A stretch of 36,000 nucleotides of DNA from RGIG1934 sp045122895 (GTDB taxonomy: Bacteria; Bacillota; Clostridia; Lachnospirales; Lachnospiraceae), in assembly GCA_045122895.1 (NCBI GenBank), contig JBGVIE010000053.1:1-36000 (forward strand). The letters are read 5' to 3'. The translations under genes and the position numbers were made by a program. Each line of letters opens with the position of its first letter. Position 1 is the stretch's first letter. Of this stretch, positions 23,158 to 31,495 are shown in pieces. The notes beneath the pieces are model-generated. The model ran no database searches and had not been told where the DNA came from. It saw only the letters and a program-made list of their open reading frames with translations.

Positions 23158-23803
23158 TCATTATCTTCTTAAATTCTGTTACGTTCTCTTCAATGCTTCC
23201 ACCAAACACTGCTGACCCTGCCACGATTACATCAGCACCTGCCTCTATGACTTCTCTCAAATTATCAAGATTAACTCCACCATCCACTTCCAATTCAATC
23301 TCTCTTCCTGATTCAGTAATCATCTTCCTAAGCTCACTAATCTTCTTTGTAACTGATGGGATATATTTCTGTCCGCCAAATCCGGGATTTACACTCATAA
23401 GCAGTATCATATCTACCTCATCCATTATGTAATCAAGTACATTAAGGGGTGTTGACGGGTTAAGCACAACTCCTGCCTTCATACCTTTTTCTTTGATTGC
23501 AGTTACAGTTCTATGAAGATGCTTACATGCTTCCGCATGAACTGTTATAATATCAGCTCCTGCCTCTTTAAATTCATCTATATATCTTACAGGTTCATCA
23601 ATCATCAGGTGAACATCAAACGGCTTATCTGTACTCTTTCTTATACTCTTTATAACAGGCATTCCAAAAGAAATGCTTGGCACAAAGCTTCCATCCATAA
23701 CATCTATATGAATATAGTCTGCTCCCGCCTTATCAGCGCGAGAAATGTCCTCTCCTAAATTTGCAAAATCTGCTGCTAAAATTGATGGTGATAATTTAAT
23801 CAT
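23144..23803 (-). CDS. rpe: Ribulose-phosphate 3-epimerase
   Basis: Interconverts ribulose-5-phosphate and xylulose-5-phosphate in the pentose phosphate pathway. 219 residues, a TIM barrel. Motifs: LSPSILAADFANLG, YIHIDVMDGSFVPSISFG (metal His/Asp), VHLMIDEP, ITVHAEA, MSVNPGFGGQKYIP and LEVDGGVNLDNL, VAGSAVFGG (phosphate binding). ATG 23803 was chosen with GGAGG 5 bases upstream; ATG 23827 would put that site inside the gene. Follows rsgA and overlaps thiN. Confidence 0.97.
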   Translation of the reverse strand: MIKLSPSILAADFANLGEDISRADKAGADYIHIDVMDGSFVPSISFGMPVIKSIRKSTDKPFDVHLMIDEPVRYIDEFKEAGADIITVHAEACKHLHRTVTAIKEKGMKAGVVLNPSTPLNVLDYIMDEVDMILLMSVNPGFGGQKYIPSVTKKISELRKMITESGREIELEVDGGVNLDNLREVIEAGADVIVAGSAVFGGSIEENVTEFKKIMNEYE

Positions 23804-23826
23804 TTTTCCCTCCATAATGGTATTCA

Positions 23827-24705
23827 CTAATATTTTTTCTTGTTTTTCAATTCCTCATACATAAGAACATAATTATCGTATCTTGACTGACTAATTTTTC
23901 CTTCCTCCAGCGCTTTTTTCACACTACAGTCCGGTTCATTTATATGAACACATCCGTTAAATCTGCAGGTCCCATTGTACTGCTCAAATTCCGGAAAATA
24001 TTCCTTAAGCTCTTCTTTTTCAAACTCATTAGAAAAAAGAGAACTAAATCCCGGAGTATCCATTAGATATGTGTTGTCACCTACTTCAAATATCTCCGAA
24101 TGTCGTGTCGTATGTTTTCCTCTTCCTATTTTTTCGCTTACGTTTCCCGTCTCTGAATTAGCTTCCGGAATAAGTGCATTAAGCATTGATGATTTTCCAA
24201 CTCCCGATGGACCTGCAAGAGATGTAGTCTTTCCCTCTAACAGTCTCTTCACATAATCTATCCCTATGTTGTCCTTTGTACTTGTAAAAATCACATGGTA
24301 TCCTGATGATACATATATATCCTTAAGTCTTGTAAGCTCCTCATCGCTTGCAAGGTCAATCTTATTAAAGCATATGATTGTATCAACATTCTGCCACTGC
24401 ATCATCACAAGAAATCTGTCAAGCAGATTTATGTTTGGTGTAGGACTTGTAATCGCAAAAACAACCAATGCCTGATCAATATTGGCTACCGCCGGTCTGA
24501 TAAGTTCATTGGTTCTGTCTAATATATCTGTGATATTTCCTTTTTTATTCTCTTCGTCAAGAATATCAATAGACACATTATCACCAACCAGTGGTTTAAT
24601 GTGCCTATTTCTGAATATTCCTTTTGCCTTACATTCATAGATTCCACTATGTGCTACATGCACATAGTAGAATCCTGCAATACCTTTAATTATTTTTCCA
24701 CGCAT
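23827..24705 (-). CDS. rsgA: Ribosome small subunit GTPase RsgA
   Basis: Circularly permuted GTPase that checks late 30S assembly. 292 residues: N-terminal OB fold (ECKAKGIFRNRHIKPLVGDNV), then permuted G motifs in the order FNKID (G4), STKDNIG, GPSGVGKSSMLNAL (G1), GRGKHTTRHSE (G2) and MDTPGFSS (G3), then the zinc site CRFNGCVHINEPDCSV with C-x4-C-x-H-x5-C. TAAGG lies 6-7 bases before the ATG. Its place directly after the PASTA kinase gene matches Bacillus, where PrkC phosphorylates this protein (known there, inferred here). Confidence 0.97.
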   Translation of the reverse strand: MRGKIIKGIAGFYYVHVAHSGIYECKAKGIFRNRHIKPLVGDNVSIDILDEENKKGNITDILDRTNELIRPAVANIDQALVVFAITSPTPNINLLDRFLVMMQWQNVDTIICFNKIDLASDEELTRLKDIYVSSGYHVIFTSTKDNIGIDYVKRLLEGKTTSLAGPSGVGKSSMLNALIPEANSETGNVSEKIGRGKHTTRHSEIFEVGDNTYLMDTPGFSSLFSNEFEKEELKEYFPEFEQYNGTCRFNGCVHINEPDCSVKKALEEGKISQSRYDNYVLMYEELKNKKKY

Positions 24706-24714
24706 AAAAAATCC

Positions 24715-26922
24715 TTATTTGTAACTTGCTTTAACTGTGTAAATAGGTGTAGACATAGAATCTACGTATACTTCAACAGTTGATTTCTTCTTTGTATCAC
24801 TTTCAGGAAGCTCAAGTGTCCACTCATCCGGCCATGAATTGATATCTGTGTAATCGAATCCATTATACCACGCTCCATCAACCTTGATACCTACAACACC
24901 TGCTCCATTGTATCTTCCTTCTTCATCAACTTCTAGCTTCTGTAAAATATCTGAAAGTCTTAAATTAACACTTGCAGTATATACTGGAGCTGCAGTAGTA
25001 GAAGGCTCTTGTGTTGTGTCCTCTTTCTTTGAAGTAGTTGGCTTTTCTGTTGTTGTCTCCTTCGGTGTTGTTGTCTCAGTTGGCTTTGGTCCCTTACTGA
25101 TTACAACACTGACTGAAGTACCTATTGGAAGCTTATCATTCGGAGTGTATTCCTGGCTTATTATCTTACCTTCTTCAACAGTATCATCATATACTTCCTC
25201 AACATTTCCAAGTGTAAGTCCTGCCTCTTCAAGCATTACCTTTGCTTTTGTCTTTGTGAGTTTTCTCACATCAGGAACCAGTGTATCTTCCCCATCTTCC
25301 TTACCTCTGCTGATGTAAAGAGTTACCTCATCTCCTGCTTTTACCATACTCTTTGCAACAGGGTCAGTCTTTACAACCTTGTCAATTTCAACTTCTTCAT
25401 CATCAACATATTCTGTCTTAACCTTTAATTTCTTCTCTTTAAGTACAGCCTGTGCGTCACTCTTTAACATACCTGATACATCTTCTAATTCAAATGTGTC
25501 TCCACCCTTACTGATAACAAGTACGATAGTAGTATTCTTGGCAACTACATCCCCTTCTTCAAGCTTTTCTCCTGATGGTAATGAGATTGCCATTACAAGT
25601 CCCTCTTCTACTTCATCAGAGAAATCTTCTGATAATCTGTATCCAAGAGTTGCTTCATTAATCGCTTCCTTAGCTTCGTCCTTGTCAAGTCCGATTACCT
25701 TCGGAATTCTTGTATGCTTATCATCAAGTTCTTCCTGTTCTTTTGTAGTAGATTCTTTCTCGCTAATTCCCTTTGAGCCCTGGCAACCTTTTCCAAAGAA
25801 ACTGATTGCAAGATATACAGCTATCATAATTACGATTACACAAGTTACGAGACCGCCAATCATAATCATCTTATCAAGCTTTGGATTCTCAGATTCCAGA
25901 TCGTCCTCCAAATCTTCGTAATCATCATCATACTCTTCATCTTCTTCGTTCTGGTCATAATCGTCTGCAAGCTCTTCATCATCATCTGATAACATATCAG
26001 ATTTGATTCCTGCATCATTCCTGATCTTCTTTAATTCGTCACCTGAGATTACTACTGTTGCTCCGGCATTTGGCTGTGAAACCAACTGAACAAAATCTTC
26101 ATCAGGTGTAACAAGCGATCTCTTTAAATCAGCTATAAGCGAAGTCACCTTAAGATATCTTCTGTCAGGCTTCTTCTGTGTACATTTCTCAATAATCTTC
26201 TCAACACTTATTGGAAGCTCAGGTGCAAATAACTTAGCTGAAGGAATCTCTTCCTGCACATGCTGAAGTGCTATTGTAACTGTTGAGTCACCTTCAAACG
26301 GAACTCTGCCTGTAAGCATCTCATAAAGTGTTATACCAAGCGAGTATATGTCACTCTTTTCGTCAATAAATCCACCTCTTGCCTGTTCCGGCGAAATATA
26401 GTGCACAGAACCCATGGCATTTGAGTTGATTGTGTTAGCAGATGCTGCTCTTGCAATACCAAAATCAGTAACCTTTACCTTGCCCTCTCTCGATATTATT
26501 ATATTCTGTGGCTTTATATCTCTGTGAATAATATGATTATTGTGGGCTGCTTCGATTCCCTGCGCTACCTGAATAGCAATACTTACTGCCTCTTTCACAG
26601 GAAGCTTGCCCTTCTTCTCGATATACTTCTTAAGAGTTATTCCTTCGATTAACTCCATTACAATATAATAAAGACCGTTATCTTCACCTACATCATAAAC
26701 ATTTACAATGTTTGGATGTGATAATCCGGCAGCATTTTGTGCCTCTACCTTGAACTTTGACACAAAGCTCGTATCCTCACTAAACTCATGCTTTAATACT
26801 TTAATCGCTACAAATCTGTTAAGCTTATGACATTTAGCCTTATAAACATCAGACATTCCACCAGATCCAACCTTGTCAATGATTTCATATCTGTCGCTTA
26901 TAAACATTCCTTTCCTTAACAT
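24715..26922 (-). CDS. prkC: PASTA-domain serine/threonine kinase PrkC/Stk
   Basis: Membrane kinase that senses peptidoglycan fragments and phosphorylates wall, translation and division proteins. 735 residues. The kinase domain (about 10-270) shows VGSGGMSDVYKAK, AIKVLKHEF (Lys), HRDIKPQNIII (catalytic Asp), VTDFGIARA and YISPEQARG. An acidic juxtamembrane stretch (DDDEELADDYDQNEEDEEYD) and one membrane helix (IGGLVTCVIVIMIAVYLAI) follow, then three PASTA repeats starting RIPKVIGLDKDEAKEAI, LEDVSGMLKSDAQAVL and VPDVRKLTKTKAKVML. A Thr-rich linker and a small C-terminal domain of unknown role (about 100 residues) end the protein. Its ATG overlaps the phosphatase stop, so the pair is coupled. 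Confidence 0.97.
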   Translation of the reverse strand: MLRKGMFISDRYEIIDKVGSGGMSDVYKAKCHKLNRFVAIKVLKHEFSEDTSFVSKFKVEAQNAAGLSHPNIVNVYDVGEDNGLYYIVMELIEGITLKKYIEKKGKLPVKEAVSIAIQVAQGIEAAHNNHIIHRDIKPQNIIISREGKVKVTDFGIARAASANTINSNAMGSVHYISPEQARGGFIDEKSDIYSLGITLYEMLTGRVPFEGDSTVTIALQHVQEEIPSAKLFAPELPISVEKIIEKCTQKKPDRRYLKVTSLIADLKRSLVTPDEDFVQLVSQPNAGATVVISGDELKKIRNDAGIKSDMLSDDDEELADDYDQNEEDEEYDDDYEDLEDDLESENPKLDKMIMIGGLVTCVIVIMIAVYLAISFFGKGCQGSKGISEKESTTKEQEELDDKHTRIPKVIGLDKDEAKEAINEATLGYRLSEDFSDEVEEGLVMAISLPSGEKLEEGDVVAKNTTIVLVISKGGDTFELEDVSGMLKSDAQAVLKEKKLKVKTEYVDDEEVEIDKVVKTDPVAKSMVKAGDEVTLYISRGKEDGEDTLVPDVRKLTKTKAKVMLEEAGLTLGNVEEVYDDTVEEGKIISQEYTPNDKLPIGTSVSVVISKGPKPTETTTPKETTTEKPTTSKKEDTTQEPSTTAAPVYTASVNLRLSDILQKLEVDEEGRYNGAGVVGIKVDGAWYNGFDYTDINSWPDEWTLELPESDTKKKSTVEVYVDSMSTPIYTVKASYK

Positions 26923-27659
26923 ACATTCACCTCGTCATTTTCAGGCTCTACCAAGACAACTGCTATGTTATCTTTTCCACCATTATTATTAGCTACTTCT
27001 ATGAGCTTATTAGCAATATCTGATAATTCAGTACCCTCATTTACAATTTTTCTTATATCAGCATCATCAATCATATTTGAAAGACCATCTGAACACATCA
27101 GAATAATATCACCCTTCGCGTATTCTACTTCAAAAAAATCAGCGATAAGCATAGGATCTGCACCTATTGCCCTTGTAATGATATTCTTCTTCTCATGGAA
27201 TCTTGCGCTCTCTTTATCAAGCTCACCCATGCTAACCATTTCCTCTACAAGAGAATGGTCTCTTGTAATCTGTTGAATCTCATTATTTATAAGATATAAT
27301 CTGCTGTCCCCAACATTCGCGATGTAAATGGAGTCATCCACTATTGTGGCCACTACCAATGTCGTACCCATTCCATCATAATCAATGCTTTCTCTTGCCT
27401 TTGCCATCAAAGCTTTATTAGCAACACTAATAGCAGACTCTATTATCGATATAGGATTCTTCTCGTCTGAATTCTTCACTTCCTGTATAAATGTCTCTAC
27501 AGTATATCTTGATGCCAGATCTCCTGCTTTATGTCCACCCATACCATCTGCTACAATAAACAAATTGGGGAGATTTCCAACTGGTTCCTTACATGCATAC
27601 ACGTAATCCTGGTTAGTTGTTCTCTTTTTTCCTACGTCTGTTATGGCATATGCTTTCAA
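26916..27659 (-). CDS. stp: PP2C-type serine/threonine phosphatase Stp/PrpC
   Basis: Removes phosphate from proteins modified by the adjacent PASTA kinase. 247 residues. PPM motifs with metal-binding Asp: FIVADGMGGHKAGD, GMGTTLVVATI, IANVGDSRLYLI, ITRAIGADP, LMCSDGLSNMI and GGKDNIAVVLV. The start is TTG 27659, 8 bases after AAGGAGG. Its end overlaps the kinase start (stop TAA within ATGTTAAGG). Confidence 0.96.
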   Translation of the reverse strand: MKAYAITDVGKKRTTNQDYVYACKEPVGNLPNLFIVADGMGGHKAGDLASRYTVETFIQEVKNSDEKNPISIIESAISVANKALMAKARESIDYDGMGTTLVVATIVDDSIYIANVGDSRLYLINNEIQQITRDHSLVEEMVSMGELDKESARFHEKKNIITRAIGADPMLIADFFEVEYAKGDIILMCSDGLSNMIDDADIRKIVNEGTELSDIANKLIEVANNNGGKDNIAVVLVEPENDEVNVC

Positions 27660-27662
27660 GAT

Positions 27663-28718
27663 TTAAGCCTCCTTCTCCTTCTTGTATTTGTCTGTGTAGC
27701 TCTTTCTGAGCTGTCCACATGCACCCTCTATATCTCTTCCCATTTCCCTTCTAATAGTAACATTTATTCTATTTTTTTCAAGTTTATTTTTAAATTTGTC
27801 GATTGCAACCTTGTCAGACTGCCTGTAATCACGCTCTTTTATAGGGTTAACAGGAATAAGATTTACGTGACAGTTTTTTCCTTTTAGAAGAGATACCAGT
27901 TTGCCTGCTTCTTCTTCTGTATCATTCACCCCCGCTACCAAACTATATTCGAATGATACTCTTCTTCCTGTCTTTTGGAAGAAATAATCACAAGCTTCAA
28001 GTATCTGCGCGATTGTATATTTGTTGGCAACCGGCATAAGTGATTTTCTCGTCTCATCATCTGATGCATGAAGCGATAATGCAAGGGTAACCTGCACCCC
28101 ACTGTCAGCCAGTTTCCTGATACCATCTACAATTCCGCATGTTGATATTGTAATATTTCTCTGACTTATATGCAACCCATTTTCGTCAGATATAAGCTTT
28201 AAGAACTTAATCACATTATCGAAGTTATCCATAGGTTCGCCTGTGCCCATAAGAACTATGTTTGATACACGCTCACCTGTAAGCTTCTGTATTCTGTATA
28301 TCTCGTCAAGCATCTCTGATGGTTTTAGATTCCGCTCTAATCCATCAAGCGTGGATGCACAGAATCTGCAGCCCATTCTACAGCCCACCTGTGTGGATAT
28401 ACATACGGAATTGCCATGATGATATTTCATCAAAACACTTTCAATAACACTTCCATCCGATAACATAAACAAATATTTCTGCGTTCCGTCTATCTTAGAG
28501 GTAAGTATCTCCACCGGCTTATGAACCGTCAAATAACAGGTCTCTTTTAGTTTTTCTCTAAATGCCACTGATATATTTGTCATCTCGTCAAAGCTTTCCA
28601 CAAGTCTTACATGAATCCACTCATATATCTGTTTTGACCTGAATTTCTTCTCTCCAAGCTCTATTATTAAGTTTGTAAGTTCCTCTAAGTCAAGTGACTT
28701 AATATCAATTTTTTCCAC
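27663..28718 (-). CDS. rlmN: Dual-specificity rRNA/tRNA adenine-C2 methyltransferase RlmN
   Basis: Radical-SAM enzyme that methylates C2 of A2503 in 23S rRNA and of A37 in some tRNAs. 351 residues. The iron-sulfur motif CRMGCRFCAS, the GTGEPMDN motif, STCGIVDGI, LALSLHASDD, and the second catalytic Cys in GACGQLRKSY near the C-terminus are present. The GTG start (28718) has GAGG 7 bases upstream and overlaps rsmB by 14 bases. Confidence 0.97.
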   Translation of the reverse strand: MEKIDIKSLDLEELTNLIIELGEKKFRSKQIYEWIHVRLVESFDEMTNISVAFREKLKETCYLTVHKPVEILTSKIDGTQKYLFMLSDGSVIESVLMKYHHGNSVCISTQVGCRMGCRFCASTLDGLERNLKPSEMLDEIYRIQKLTGERVSNIVLMGTGEPMDNFDNVIKFLKLISDENGLHISQRNITISTCGIVDGIRKLADSGVQVTLALSLHASDDETRKSLMPVANKYTIAQILEACDYFFQKTGRRVSFEYSLVAGVNDTEEEAGKLVSLLKGKNCHVNLIPVNPIKERDYRQSDKVAIDKFKNKLEKNRINVTIRREMGRDIEGACGQLRKSYTDKYKKEKEA

Positions 28719-30048
28719 GTCTCAGCCTCGCTATAAAAAAACCGTCACATTGGTGAACGCCTTGTATTAGTTGCAAAAATCCTTTTTTTGTATCTTCATT
28801 TCTGAGCTTTTCAGGTATGTATTCATCTATACTCTCAAGCCGGAAATCAAAATTCTTCGTAATCCAGTTAACATTTTCAATGTTTTCTTCCTGATTAATT
28901 GTGCATGTACTGTATATCATAACGCCACCAGGCTTTACATATTTATGTACATTCTCTATTATTCTTCTCTGTAGCAGTCTTAACTCTTCCAAAGATTCCT
29001 CTGTAATCTTGTATTTGATATCAGACTTCTTGTTAAACACGCCAAGTCCTGAACATGGTACATCCGCTATCAAAACATCTGCTTTTTCAAACATACTCTC
29101 ATCAGATACTGTTGCATCAAAAACTCCTGCCTCTATATTTGAAAAACCAGACCTTTTTATGTTCTGATTGATTAGGTTTACCTTGTACTCTGACACATCT
29201 CTTGAATAGACTTTACCTGTGCCTTTTAGTAAATCAGCCACATGTATAGCTTTTCCACCTGGTGCTGAACACACATCTATACATATGTCGTTTTCCTCTA
29301 TTCCTGCACATCTTCCAACAAGCATGGAGCTTTCATCCTGTGGTTGAATAAAGCCTTTTCTAAATGCATCTATACTCTCTATATCATTGATGTGATGCAG
29401 CTTTATCGCCTCTTCTAAATAATCCCCGTCACTATACTCTATATTTTCTTCTGAGAGTTCTTTTCTTACCTGAGCGACAGATGCCTTTGATGTGTTGACC
29501 CTTACGCTTACAAATGAATTCTCATCACTTCCTGAAAGTATTTTTTTGCAGATATCCATGCCATAATCTTTTATACATTTTTCCACAATCCACGTAGGTG
29601 TTGAGTATCTTATGGACAATGAATTAACATCATCGTTTTGAGGAATTACGAAATTATCTTTTTCTCTTCCTATCTTCCTTAAAACACCATTCACAAAACC
29701 TGATAAATTAACAAATTTTCTCTTTTTCGCTATCTTTACCGCCTCATTGCAGACCGCGCTGTCAGGTATTGCTTCCATATAATGAATCTGGTACACACTC
29801 ATTCTGAGAAGCTCTCTTATTAGCGGTTTCATCTTCTTTACTTTGACCTTTGAATAGCTGTTAATTATATAGTCAATTGTTATGACTCTCTCCACGGTTC
29901 CCATCACAAGTCTTGTTATGAACGCTTTTTCCTGTCTGTCTTCAATTGTATGTAAGCCTTCTCTCAGCACTATATGACTGAATTTGTCATTCTCAAATAT
30001 ATCTATAAGCATATCAAGTGCTGTTTCTCTTGGATTTGATGACTTCAT
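28705..30048 (-). CDS. rsmB: 16S rRNA (cytosine967-C5)-methyltransferase RsmB
   Basis: Methylates C967 of 16S rRNA. 447 residues: an N-terminal NusB-like RNA-binding domain (about 1-140, ETALDMLIDIFENDKFSH, AFITRLVMGTVER), then the NOL1/NSUN methyltransferase fold with DVCSAPGGKAIHVADLL (SAM), IADVPCSGLGVFNKK and STCTINQEENIENV (the two Cys of the mechanism). The ATG overlaps the fmt stop (TAATG). A start-stop coupled operon member. Confidence 0.95.
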   Translation of the reverse strand: MKSSNPRETALDMLIDIFENDKFSHIVLREGLHTIEDRQEKAFITRLVMGTVERVITIDYIINSYSKVKVKKMKPLIRELLRMSVYQIHYMEAIPDSAVCNEAVKIAKKRKFVNLSGFVNGVLRKIGREKDNFVIPQNDDVNSLSIRYSTPTWIVEKCIKDYGMDICKKILSGSDENSFVSVRVNTSKASVAQVRKELSEENIEYSDGDYLEEAIKLHHINDIESIDAFRKGFIQPQDESSMLVGRCAGIEENDICIDVCSAPGGKAIHVADLLKGTGKVYSRDVSEYKVNLINQNIKRSGFSNIEAGVFDATVSDESMFEKADVLIADVPCSGLGVFNKKSDIKYKITEESLEELRLLQRRIIENVHKYVKPGGVMIYSTCTINQEENIENVNWITKNFDFRLESIDEYIPEKLRNEDTKKGFLQLIQGVHQCDGFFIARLRRGKN

Positions 30049-30974
30049 TAAAGAATTACTCCTTTTTCTATTTTGACACCACGAAGGAAAGCATCTGTAT
30101 CCATACGTTTTTTTCCTTCTAACTGAAGAGATAAAATCTTAAGTGCACCTTTTCCTGTCTTAATTACAAAACTGTCTTTATCTATCTCCACAATTTCACC
30201 GGGCACCCCGTCATATTCTTTTTCAATAACATCTGCATCCCATATTTTAAGCGTCTTTCCATTAAATGATGTATAAGCGCTTGGCCATGGATTCATACCA
30301 CGTATCAATCTCTCTATCACTACTGCTTCATCATTGAAATCAATTTTACCCATTGATTTTTTAATCATTTTAGCATAGTTAGCTTCTTCATCATTCTGCT
30401 TTATTCTTACTGCAGTTCCGCCCTCTAAAGCCTTTAAAGTCTTTACTGCTATTGGTCCGCCAAGTTCTTTTAATCTGTCATGAAGACTTCCGTATGTCTC
30501 TTTTTCATCCAATGTAATCTCTTCTTTTAGAAGCATATCACCTGTATCAAGACCCTCTTCCATATACATTGTAGTAACACCTGTTACCTTTTCTCCATCA
30601 AGCACAACTCTCTGGATTGGTGCTGCTCCCCTGTATTTTGGAAGTAACGATGCATGAACGTTGATACATCCGTATTTTGGTATATCAAGTATGGATTTTG
30701 GAAGCACCTGTCCGTATGCAACTACTACAATTACCTCCGGATTCATCTCTTTAAGCTTCTCTACAAACTCTTCTTCTCTGACTTTAAGTGGCTGATATAC
30801 AGGTATATTATGCTTAAGTGCAGCTTCTTTTACCGGTGTCGGCTGCATCTCTTTACCTCTTCCCTTCGGCTTGTCTGTCTGGGTAACGACTGCCAATACT
30901 TCGTGCCCTGCTTTTACAAGTGCATCTAATACCGGTACCGAAAAATCCGGTGTTCCCATAAATACTGCTTTCAT
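30048..30974 (-). CDS. fmt: Methionyl-tRNA formyltransferase
   Basis: Formylates initiator Met-tRNA with 10-formyl-tetrahydrofolate. 308 residues. Motifs: VFMGTPDFSVPVLDAL, VVTQTDKPKGRGKEMQP, INVHASLLPKYRGAAPIQ (catalytic Asn/His), VTTMYMEEGLDTGDML (Asp); C-terminal OB-type tRNA-binding domain (RGMNPWPSAYTSFNGKTLKI). It sits between def and rsmB; def removes the group this enzyme adds, and folD two genes upstream helps make the donor. Confidence 0.97.
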   Translation of the reverse strand: MKAVFMGTPDFSVPVLDALVKAGHEVLAVVTQTDKPKGRGKEMQPTPVKEAALKHNIPVYQPLKVREEEFVEKLKEMNPEVIVVVAYGQVLPKSILDIPKYGCINVHASLLPKYRGAAPIQRVVLDGEKVTGVTTMYMEEGLDTGDMLLKEEITLDEKETYGSLHDRLKELGGPIAVKTLKALEGGTAVRIKQNDEEANYAKMIKKSMGKIDFNDEAVVIERLIRGMNPWPSAYTSFNGKTLKIWDADVIEKEYDGVPGEIVEIDKDSFVIKTGKGALKILSLQLEGKKRMDTDAFLRGVKIEKGVIL

Positions 30975-30995
30975 TTTATCGCCTCCAATTATTTT

Positions 30996-31478
30996 TTATT
31001 CTTCCTCATCTTCATATTCCACTGATGCGTCATGAAGCTCTCCTTCCACCTTCTCAACATATAAATGCCCTTCAAGATGATCACATTCATGACAGATTGC
31101 TCTTGCAAGAAGTTCTGTTCCTTCAAGTTCAAACTGCTCCATATCTTCGTTGTATGCAATTACCTTTACATAATTAGGTCTTGTTACTGTTCCTGCTTTT
31201 CCAGGAACACTAAGGCATCCTTCTGTTCCTGTCTGCTCACCGTTTGCCTCTATAATCACCGGATTAATAAGCACATAAGGACCTTCACCTATATCAATTA
31301 CAACGATTCTCTTAAGAATACCCACCTGTGGGGCTGCAAGTCCAACACCGTTTGCCTCATACATAGTATCTAACATATCATCTATAAGTGTTGTGATTTT
31401 TTCGTTTACTTCTTTTACTTCTTTACACTTCTTTGTGAGTATCTCATCACCGATTTCTCTAATATTTCTTAATGCCAT
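30996..31478 (-). CDS. def: Peptide deformylase
   Basis: Iron-dependent hydrolase that removes the formyl group from new proteins. 160 residues with all three motifs: GVGLAAPQVG (Gln), EGCLSVPG (metal Cys) and HECDHLEG (two metal His and the catalytic Glu). A short acidic C-terminal tail follows. Type 1-like length. 17 bases downstream of priA. Confidence 0.97.
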   Translation of the reverse strand: MALRNIREIGDEILTKKCKEVKEVNEKITTLIDDMLDTMYEANGVGLAAPQVGILKRIVVIDIGEGPYVLINPVIIEANGEQTGTEGCLSVPGKAGTVTRPNYVKVIAYNEDMEQFELEGTELLARAICHECDHLEGHLYVEKVEGELHDASVEYEDEEE

Positions 31479-31495
31479 TTTTGTATATTCCTTTC

